Positions 1-4,788 of a DNA stretch of 5,774 nucleotides are shown piece by piece. The translations under genes were made by a program, and so were the position numbers. Each line of letters begins with the position of its first letter. Position 1 is the first letter of the stretch. Source of the stretch: Acidilobaceae archaeon (lineage in GTDB: Archaea > Thermoproteota > Thermoprotei_A > Sulfolobales > Acidilobaceae); contig JALWEW010000008.1 in NCBI GenBank assembly GCA_027039295.1, positions 1 through 5,774 of the forward strand, given 5' to 3'. The notes beneath the pieces are model-generated. The model had not been told where the DNA came from. It was given only the letters and a program-made list of their open reading frames with translations, and ran no database searches.

Positions 1-1
1 T

Positions 2-327
2 AGTGCCGCAAGGCTAGAGGAAGGTCGTAGGCGGCAGGCGGCGCGGTATTCCTAGCGGCCACGTTTGCTTCGGCCCTCAGGCTCACAGCCTCGGAGATAG
101 CGGAGGCCCTCGGCCTCGAGGCTTCCGATTGGAGGGTCAGGGGCCTGGCGAGGCTGGCGGCTGAGGCCTCCAGGCTGGGTTTCACCGTCTACACCTGCCA
201 GGCGGCGAGGGCTAGGGGCCTATGCCCTGGGAGCGACGGATGCAGGGCCGCCAGCCCCGTTCGGGAGTACCTCAGGAGGCTCAAGACTGGAGGGGCGATG
301 CGCAGGGAGACTCCATCCACGAGCTAG
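2..327 (+). CDS. priL: DNA primase large subunit PriL, C-terminal part, with apparent frameshift
   Basis: This is the 3' end of a gene that begins before the window. PriL pairs with the catalytic PriS subunit to make RNA primers for replication; its C-terminal domain holds a [4Fe-4S] cluster and helps initiation. The codon series starting at 2 reads LEEGRRRQAARYS and meets a TAG at 53-55. The series one base back continues LAATFASALRLTASEIAEAL and ends at the TAG at 325-327. The join RYS/LAATFASAL reproduces the family pattern in which an Ala-Arg-Phe/Tyr-x-Leu-Ala helix follows the first cluster cysteine. Three further cysteines (codons at 196, 223 and 241, in YTC, GLC and DGC) match the remaining ligands, followed by the usual Pro-x-x-x-Tyr segment (SPVREYL). 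The first cysteine would lie upstream of the window. The shift fits loss of one C from a CCC run at about 50-53, but a true mutation or recoding cannot be excluded. The 3' end overlaps taw3 on the other strand by 47 bases. The assignment rests on remembered family motifs. Confidence 0.75.
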
Positions 328-880
328 AGATGTCGAGGGCGAGTAGCGCAAGGCGCCTCCGCCCCTCGGCTAGGGCGTGGTTGGCCCTGGAGGCCAGTGT
401 TACGAGGCCCTCCCTAGTCACGAGGAACGCCCACGAGAGCCTGATCGGCGCCGCGAAGCCCGTTGGCGCAGAGACCTCGACTACGCAGCAGCCCCTGTCA
501 GTGACTGGCGATATTATGCCACTATGCTTGAACCCTGCCGCGCGAGCCCTCTCGAGTAGCCAGCGCGCACACTCCAGCGTCGACACCCTCGCATGAAATA
601 TGGGTCCCGTGACCTTTAGCCAGAGGTCGCGGTAATGCTTGGCGGCTTCAAGCGCGAGCCTCTCCGGCACTATCACGGTGTGCGTCTTATATACTATGCG
701 GCTGGTAGCCCTTCTTTCCCAGGGCCACTCACCCTCGATGAGTGCTATCCTCCCCATGCAGCTGCTGGTGGTCTCGATGCCGGGCGGCTCGTTGAGCCTG
801 AGGAGGATCCACTCCGACCCGGGGTCGAGGTAGGCTACCAGCCTCTCCTCGAGGATCCACTCATCCACCAACCTCGACAT
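281..880 (-). CDS. taw3: Taw3/TYW3, tRNA-Phe wyosine-pathway methyltransferase
   Basis: Taw3 (eukaryotic TYW3) is an S-adenosylmethionine-dependent N4-methyltransferase acting on the tricyclic wyosine base at position 37 of tRNA-Phe, in the cytoplasm. About 199 residues is normal for the archaeal family. Visible signatures, numbered from the ATG, are TTSSCMGRI at about 37-45 (family consensus TTSSCSGRI, here Met for the second Ser), LWLKVTGPIFHARV at about 86-99, and ECARWLLERARAAGFKHSGI at about 103-122. I chose the ATG at 880 because GGTGG lies about six bases upstream; an in-frame TTG at 883 would add one residue. The gene begins 20 bases inside the end of the upstream methyltransferase gene, so the two are almost certainly co-transcribed and translationally coupled, and they serve the same pathway. 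Its 3' end overlaps priL, so the last residues (about ESPCASPLQS) are probably not conserved. Family identity is firm; the substrate in this organism is inferred. Confidence 0.9.
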   Translation of the reverse strand: MSRLVDEWILEERLVAYLDPGSEWILLRLNEPPGIETTSSCMGRIALIEGEWPWERRATSRIVYKTHTVIVPERLALEAAKHYRDLWLKVTGPIFHARVSTLECARWLLERARAAGFKHSGIISPVTDRGCCVVEVSAPTGFAAPIRLSWAFLVTREGLVTLASRANHALAEGRRRLALLALDISSSWMESPCASPLQS

Positions 881-1730
881 CAACTACCACCTGGTAGAAG
901 GCGGGGCCCACGGGCCTGACCACGCGACTACCCTGGATTCTGAAGCTCCTCCCGAGCCCCTCGAGCTTCCCCGAGACTGCTGTGGAGGCTGCCCTCCTAG
1001 CCTCGGACCTCCTCCTAGCTGGTACGTGGAGGTAGACGTGGATTACCCCGGAGCCCCTGAGGGCTTCCAGGGCGTAGGGGAGGTACTCCAGGGCCAGCCT
1101 CGGGTAGGGCATTAGTACCCTATCCGCCACACCCCTCAGCCTCGACTCGACGACCCCAGCGGCGTCTCCAAGTATGGGGATCACCCTGCCTTTGAGTCTA
1201 TTCTTGTTCAGCTCCACGCTCCTCTTCATGGCTTCATAAGCGTCTGGGCTTATGTCTATGCTGTAGACCGTCGCCCTCCTACGACATGCTATAATAACTG
1301 AGAAGAGTCCCGCTCCCGCGAACATGTTAACTATGATCTCTCCATCACTAACTAGCTCGGCTACCCTCCTGTGCTCGTAGTTGAGGCGTGGGGTAACGAA
1401 TACCTTTAATATGTCCACTTCGAACTCGCATCCATGCTCTCTATAGATTGTAACACTCCTCGCCTCGCCCGCCAGGTGAAGGGCTTCCCTTAGCAGCTTC
1501 TCACCGCTCACGGGGCTCCTTAGGAGCCAGACGCTCCTGATGTAGGGTATCCTCTCGAGTAGGGCGTGTGCCAACCTCTCGTAGTCCTCGATACTCAGAG
1601 GGTCGCCCCTCCCGGCTATGGAGGGGCTCTTTATGAGTGCGATATCCCCAACTACATCGATGCGCCCCCAGATATGGCGGGCCTTCGCGGGGCCCAGCAC
1701 CTCAGCAGCTATTCTACGGAGCAGCCTCAA
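861..1730 (-). CDS. Trm5a-type tRNA(G37) / imG-14 methyltransferase (Taw21/Taw22-like)
   Basis: This is a class I SAM-dependent methyltransferase of the Trm5 family. Family members methylate N1 of G37; the archaeal Trm5a branch (Taw21/Taw22) also or instead methylates C7 of imG-14 to make imG2. Diagnostic segments are the D2-type strand IDVVGDIALIK at 24-34, YREHGCEFEVDILKVF at 96-111 followed by TPR at 113-115, the SAM-binding NMFAGAGLFS at 135-144, acidic SIDISPDA at 157-164, GDA at 188-190, and RVLMPYP at 204-210. Trm5b enzymes carry Asn-Leu-Pro at the last site; the Pro-x-Pro here points to Trm5a. At 289 residues it is about 45 shorter than typical euryarchaeal Trm5, and the missing part is the N-terminal D1 domain. 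It starts at TTG 1730; an in-frame TAG 12 bases upstream (1742-1744) rules out extension. No Shine-Dalgarno site is visible, suggesting a leaderless message. Taw3 follows with an overlap. Family is firm; whether it acts as Taw21 or Taw22 is undecided. Confidence 0.88.
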   Translation of the reverse strand: MRLLRRIAAEVLGPAKARHIWGRIDVVGDIALIKSPSIAGRGDPLSIEDYERLAHALLERIPYIRSVWLLRSPVSGEKLLREALHLAGEARSVTIYREHGCEFEVDILKVFVTPRLNYEHRRVAELVSDGEIIVNMFAGAGLFSVIIACRRRATVYSIDISPDAYEAMKRSVELNKNRLKGRVIPILGDAAGVVESRLRGVADRVLMPYPRLALEYLPYALEALRGSGVIHVYLHVPARRRSEARRAASTAVSGKLEGLGRSFRIQGSRVVRPVGPAFYQVVVDVEVGG

Positions 1731-1756
1731 CCCTTGGAGGCGCTAGGGCGCGAGGC

Positions 1757-1770
1757 TCAATAGCTCTTAG
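1757..1770. promoter_or_regulatory. Putative shared TATA-like core of a divergent promoter
   Basis: This is the only AT-rich stretch in the 65-base gap between the divergent starts at 1730 and 1796 (core AATAGCTCTTA, 1759-1769). It lies almost exactly midway, about 33 bases from each start codon. With archaeal TATA boxes centred about 26-27 bases before the transcription start, both messages would have leaders of only a few bases, which fits the lack of Shine-Dalgarno sites at both genes. The match to a TATA consensus is weak. Confidence 0.4.
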
Positions 1771-1781
1771 GGAGGCCTCCC
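1770..1781. promoter_or_regulatory. Perfect 12-bp palindrome, candidate operator
   Basis: GGGAGGCCTCCC is identical to its reverse complement. It sits between the AT-rich core and the TTG start of the winged-helix gene, where a bound dimer would block rightward transcription. That gene encodes a probable DNA-binding protein, so autoregulation is a natural hypothesis. A 12-bp palindrome in GC-rich DNA can occur by chance, so this is only a candidate. Confidence 0.3.
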
Positions 1782-1795
1782 CCGGCGGGGCCCGC

Positions 1796-2077
1796 TTGGG
1801 TGCCAGAGAGGACTGGTACTCGGAAGCCAGCAGGCTCCTCGACGTGGCTAGGAGGCTGCAGGGGGAGGAATTGCTGGTGTTCAGGTATTTCGCCGATAAT
1901 GTATCTGTGGGCACAATAAGGGCGGAGAGGGAGCTGGAGAGGAAGGGCGTGAAGAATCCCGTAGGCGTTATAGAGCATCTCGTCTCTCTCGGACTGCTCG
2001 AAAAGGGGGACTACTCCTACAGTCTCAGCGCACCTCTGAGGAAGCTAAGAGCCAAACGGGGAAAGCTCCCACTCTAG
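1796..2077 (+). CDS. Small winged-helix DNA-binding protein
   Basis: This encodes a 93-residue protein, probably a cytoplasmic DNA-binding regulator; the specific family is not recognised. Residues 1-25 form a charged helix (EDWYSEASRLLDVARRLQ). They are followed by LLVFRYFADN at 27-36, a helix over TIRAERELERKG at 40-51, a likely recognition helix over NPVGVIEHLVSLGLLEKG at 54-71, and a short beta wing GDYSYSLS at 71-78. This order is the usual winged-helix layout. The tail RKLRAKRGK is strongly basic and could contact the DNA backbone. The frame is open further upstream into the neighbouring gene, but TTG at 1796 is the first plausible start clear of the divergent gene. No Shine-Dalgarno site is well placed; GGAGG at 1771 is too far away. 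It is transcribed away from the Trm5a gene and converges on the next gene with an 11-base gap. It could control the taw genes or itself; the sequence does not decide. Confidence 0.7.
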   Translation: MGAREDWYSEASRLLDVARRLQGEELLVFRYFADNVSVGTIRAERELERKGVKNPVGVIEHLVSLGLLEKGDYSYSLSAPLRKLRAKRGKLPL

Positions 2078-2088
2078 CCTGGGGAGGC

Positions 2089-3165
2089 CTAGACCTTCAC
2101 TATCCTATCCACGTACCCCGACCTGCCGTAGCTCTTCCATATCAGCCTCAGTATGACCTCACGGCCTCCCCCTCCGCCTGGCCTTGGGAGCCTCACCTCG
2201 GCCTGGACGGTATCGCCTGGCGCTATGACGCCGAGGTCGAGCTTAGCGGTGGTCGTGCCCTGGGTGAAGGCGAGAAGCTTGACATCCCTAGCGGGAGCGC
2301 CACCACTATTCACTATCTCGACGGTAATCCTCACAGAGTCCCCTTGAGCCTCCGTGCTTAGGCTCTCAACCTCCAGCTTGGCTGTGGGGGTGATCGTCTC
2401 CAGGAGGGCTATCGACGATATAATCGCCCTCTTCGGGTAGAAGCTCTCCTGGGGCTTGTTGTAGTAGAAGTATATCCTAGCCCTCGAGCCGCGGTAGCGT
2501 ATAGGGGCCTCTATCACCGTCGGGCCGAGAGTGCCCCCGGCATCGAATGCTGAGGAGCCAGCCTCCACCCTTATCGAGGCATTGCGAGAGGGCACATGCA
2601 TCTTGACTACAAGGTTCTTGATTTCACTCCTGGACTCGGGTAGGTCAACGTCTAGCTGTACTATGTCACCAGGCTCCATTGCAAGCGCTCCCCCTAGTAT
2701 GTTGTAGGAGTACCACCCACCCCTTACCCCGCTGTAAACCACGGCCAACCCGGCGTCCTCGAAAATGACCGGCCTAGCCGCCGTGTATACTATCGAGAGC
2801 CTGTGGAGGTCCCTCGCCACTATTCTGGAAGCCAGTAATGCAGTAGCGTCGTATATCACCTTCCCATAGACGCCCTCCTCCATTCCTACAAGGTATTGCG
2901 GCTTGAACTCCCTTGTTATCGTTACCCCATCTATACCCATCACTATCCTGAAGGGGATAATCACGTCCCTCGGCACTATGAGGCCCACATCGACTAGCAC
3001 CCTCGTAGCCCTTAGCTCCTCGCCATAGTAGGGCGTCACTATGCCTAGCGTCAGCCTCTTCGAGGCACTGGATCCTATCACCGTACGGTCAACTGCGGTC
3101 GAGTAGAGGGCCGCGCCGTCCTCCCCTGATCCCCGTGAGTAGCTGGCAAGCCTCCCCTCAACCAA
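2089..3165 (-). CDS. Uncharacterised beta-rich protein with C-terminal CARDB/Ig-like domain
   Basis: This encodes 358 residues of unknown function. Residues about 262-358 look like a CARDB-type beta-sandwich: strand TAKLEVESLS, then VRITVEIVNSGGAPARDVKLL at about 278-298, then LGVIAPGDTVQAEVRLP at 311-327 and a final strand ending RIVKV. A glycine run (PGGGGG, 329-334) forms one loop. The first 260 residues are also rich in predicted strands but match nothing I recognise. CARDB domains usually occur in secreted or surface proteins, yet residues 1-35 are polar and I see no signal peptide, membrane segment or lipobox. Either the protein is cytoplasmic or it is exported with a partner. The start is TTG at 3165, with Shine-Dalgarno GAGAGGAG (3178-3171) five bases upstream. 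The preceding gene on the strand ends 58 bases upstream. That gap holds a TATA-like element, so it may be transcribed separately. The coding call is strong; function is unknown. Confidence 0.8.
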   Translation of the reverse strand: MVEGRLASYSRGSGEDGAALYSTAVDRTVIGSSASKRLTLGIVTPYYGEELRATRVLVDVGLIVPRDVIIPFRIVMGIDGVTITREFKPQYLVGMEEGVYGKVIYDATALLASRIVARDLHRLSIVYTAARPVIFEDAGLAVVYSGVRGGWYSYNILGGALAMEPGDIVQLDVDLPESRSEIKNLVVKMHVPSRNASIRVEAGSSAFDAGGTLGPTVIEAPIRYRGSRARIYFYYNKPQESFYPKRAIISSIALLETITPTAKLEVESLSTEAQGDSVRITVEIVNSGGAPARDVKLLAFTQGTTTAKLDLGVIAPGDTVQAEVRLPRPGGGGGREVILRLIWKSYGRSGYVDRIVKV

Positions 3166-3170
3166 GGCTT

Positions 3171-3213
3171 CTCCTCTCTAGCGCTAGGGTAGCGTGGAGA
3201 CTACGTTATTAGC
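3171..3213 (-). promoter_or_regulatory. Putative promoter, palindrome and Shine-Dalgarno site of the CARDB gene
   Basis: On the - strand, GCTAATAACG (3213-3204) is a fair TATA-like box about 43 bases before the TTG start. It predicts a leader of roughly 16 bases that includes the Shine-Dalgarno site GAGAGGAG (3178-3171). A perfect 10-bp palindrome, CTAGCGCTAG (3178-3187), lies at the predicted transcription start next to the ribosome-binding site. The element set is consistent, but each element is short. Confidence 0.4.
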
Positions 3214-3223
3214 ACTCCGCCCA

Positions 3224-4252
3224 CTAGTAGTACCACGTGTCTATGTAGTTGTGCTCCGGCACCATATAGATGGGGTCCCGCCTAGCGAGGCAAACCTCCT
3301 CGAAGACGCAGGAGCCCCCACTGCATGCGCCGAGTTCCTCGCAGGCCCTGCGGCAGCCGCTGCGGCAGACGGGATCCTCCCTCGTGCAGCATTTACGACC
3401 GAACATCCAAAGGAAGTCATCTATTACGAAGGGGTCCACGCCAGCCTCGCGCGCGGCCTCCTTGTAGGCCAGGCGGGCCGTCATCCTGAGGAGGACATCC
3501 TCCTCCCAAGTAAAGGGCCTTCCAAGCGCAATGGCCTCAAGCGTGTCACGATCGACGCGAACTATACCCAAGCGGACTGCTATCCTAGCCAGATGGTTAT
3601 CCACTGGCACCTCCTTGTTATGGGGATCAGCGATATGAAGCACACCCCTCCTCTCGAGGAACTTAGCAAGGAGGTAGGCCTTCTTCTCAACGGGATCCTG
3701 ATAGGCTTTAAATACCTTCAACTCATTGATGAAACCCCCAGCTCCTCTCTTGAGGTATCCGCGGCTAGCAAGCACTACTCTATAAGCGCTTCCGTCGAAG
3801 AATGACGAGAGCTTGATGCCTAAATCCCTCAGGAGCATCGCCCTTAAGGCGGGATCGGGGGGCTCCACAACGCGGCCCCTAGAGTCTCTCGCGGATAGCC
3901 ATTTCCTCACATCAGCTTCTGATATCTTAGAGAGCCTCTCAGCCGTGAAGAAGTCTGGATCCTCATCCAGTGTTTTCCTACCCAGCCTGTAGAGTAGATC
4001 GGCTCCGTGGTAAACCTCGCCGTCTACGACACCCTCATACGGCCTGCCGGGCCTGCTGAGCCTGTGATCCATAGCCACCATAACAAGGAAGTACATCGCT
4101 ATAGTCTCCCTGTCCGCCGACTCAGGCGGGTAGAAGCGCTGATCCGTGAAGGAGTCAACCCTCAACCTAGCCATGAGACCCCCGAGCACGCGGCCGAACA
4201 GCCTAGCCCTCTCATAATCAACACCAACACTTATCAATGCCGACACCACCAA
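3224..4252 (-). CDS. HhH-GPD-like glycosylase, Qng1/AGOG-like core with eight-cysteine tail
   Basis: This 342-residue protein appears to belong to the helix-hairpin-helix glycosylase superfamily. VEKKAYLLAKFL at 188-199, then VPVDNHLARIAVRLGIV at 215-231, match the Lys helix and catalytic Asp (D218) of OGG-type DNA glycosylases. REAGVDPFVIDDFLWMFGR at 268-286 resembles the C-terminal helices of archaeal AGOG. The earlier part, with MYFLVMVAMDHRL at 53-65, VYHGADLLYRL at 80-90, FFTAERLSKISEADVRKWL at 101-119, LRAMLLRDLGIKLSSFFDGS at 136-155 and FKAYQDPVEKKA at 181-192, follows the layout I recall for Qng1/DUF2419 queuosine-5'-phosphate glycosylases. The tail has cysteines at 288, 289, 296, 300, 304, 310, 315 and 321, more than the four of the EndoIII iron-sulfur loop. 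It starts at TTG 4252, eight bases after the upstream stop, with GAGG just before; GTG at 4249 or 4246 are alternatives. It is co-transcribed with the 151-residue gene. Superfamily is likely; substrate (DNA lesion or nucleotide) is unknown. Confidence 0.72.
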   Translation of the reverse strand: MVVSALISVGVDYERARLFGRVLGGLMARLRVDSFTDQRFYPPESADRETIAMYFLVMVAMDHRLSRPGRPYEGVVDGEVYHGADLLYRLGRKTLDEDPDFFTAERLSKISEADVRKWLSARDSRGRVVEPPDPALRAMLLRDLGIKLSSFFDGSAYRVVLASRGYLKRGAGGFINELKVFKAYQDPVEKKAYLLAKFLERRGVLHIADPHNKEVPVDNHLARIAVRLGIVRVDRDTLEAIALGRPFTWEEDVLLRMTARLAYKEAAREAGVDPFVIDDFLWMFGRKCCTREDPVCRSGCRRACEELGACSGGSCVFEEVCLARRDPIYMVPEHNYIDTWYY

Positions 4253-4260
4253 GCACGCCT

Positions 4261-4716
4261 CTAAACCAGCAGTATCCTCTTAACCCTGCCCTCATCGGAC
4301 AGGTACACCTGACGCCTGCCCAGCATGAATAGCGCCAGCCGATCGCTTGACAGCACGGCATTCTCGTATAGGAACTCTGGGGGAGTGTACACGGTGACAT
4401 AGTATTCTATGCCGTCTATCACCGTGTAAGACAAACCAAACCTGCCTATGGAGTAGTCCCCCGAGTCCATAACTAGCAGTGAGGGCTGTCCACTCAAGCC
4501 CCTCAGGGGGAAGGCGAAGTCTATGTAGACCACCTTCCTCTGACCCCTCCTGTCGAGGGGGTACTCTCTTAAGCCCATGAAGAGGCCCTCAATCTCCACC
4601 TCCCTCTGCGCGAGTGTTATCCTAGAGTTGGACGCTGTAATCACTAGATCATCGTTGCCCTCCAGCCTGAGATATCCATCCCTCCACGCGACCTCCAGCG
4701 TCCTAGCCGCCACCAC
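4261..4716 (-). CDS. Uncharacterised 151-residue beta-rich protein, first gene of glycosylase operon
   Basis: I do not recognise this family. The sequence alternates short hydrophobic strands and turns: TLEVAWRDGYLRLEG at 6-20, DLVITASNSRITL at 23-35, REVEIEGLFMGL at 38-49, KVVYIDFAFPL at 61-71, PSLLVMDSGDYSIGRFGLSY at 78-97, EYYVTVYTPPEFLY at 104-117 and RQVYLSDEGRVKRILLV at 135-151. It has no cysteine, signal peptide or membrane helix, so a small cytoplasmic beta-barrel or sandwich is plausible. The start is GTG at 4716; a second GTG at 4713 has better spacing from the GGGGG run just upstream. The stop lies eight bases before the glycosylase-like gene, and its downstream ribosome-binding site abuts this stop, so the two form an operon. 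A role as partner or accessory of that protein is inference from position only. Codon use resembles the neighbours. Confidence 0.75.
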   Translation of the reverse strand: MVAARTLEVAWRDGYLRLEGNDDLVITASNSRITLAQREVEIEGLFMGLREYPLDRRGQRKVVYIDFAFPLRGLSGQPSLLVMDSGDYSIGRFGLSYTVIDGIEYYVTVYTPPEFLYENAVLSSDRLALFMLGRRQVYLSDEGRVKRILLV

Positions 4717-4745
4717 GCCCCCGATGCAGCGCCGCGGCGGGCCAT

Positions 4746-4758
4746 CCTCTATTAGAGG
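4746..4758. promoter_or_regulatory. Palindromic TATA-like element of a divergent promoter
   Basis: CCTCTATTAGAGG consists of two 6-base inverted arms around one T. It lies at the midpoint (4752) of the 72-base gap, 36 bases from the GTG at 4716 and 37 from the GTG at 4789, and reads as a TATA-like box (CTATTAGAG / CTCTAATAG) in both directions. The predicted leaders of about ten bases would contain the GGGGG-type Shine-Dalgarno runs seen before both genes. Confidence 0.45.
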
Positions 4759-4777
4759 GTAGCGCGGGCTGGCGGCC

Positions 4778-4784
4778 GGGGGGA
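4778..4784 (+). promoter_or_regulatory. Shine-Dalgarno site deciding the thiI start
   Basis: GGGGGAG lies four bases before the GTG at 4789 and supports that codon as the start. The translated N-terminus from there matches the ThiI family with no extra residues. Confidence 0.6.
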
Positions 4785-4788
4785 GCCC

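Noticed and set aside
47..55. Programmed -1 frameshift as the main explanation in priL
   Set aside because: No slippery heptamer and no clear downstream pseudoknot; loss of one C from a CCC run is simpler, so recoding is kept only as an alternative.
222..596. A 124-residue + strand open frame starting with ATG
   Set aside because: It overlaps both priL (in another frame) and taw3, each of which has family motifs; its own translation is low in structure.
1637..1795. Longer N-terminus for the winged-helix gene from an ATG at 1637
   Set aside because: The extra 53 residues are antisense to the Trm5a-type gene and run through the divergent promoter; their sequence looks non-coding.
2078..2088. 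Possible terminator in the convergent gap
   Set aside because: Only 11 bases, with no hairpin and no T-run.
3194..3805. A 203-residue + strand open frame
   Set aside because: It lies antisense inside the glycosylase-like gene, has no family-like motifs and has a composition typical of a mirrored GC-rich gene.
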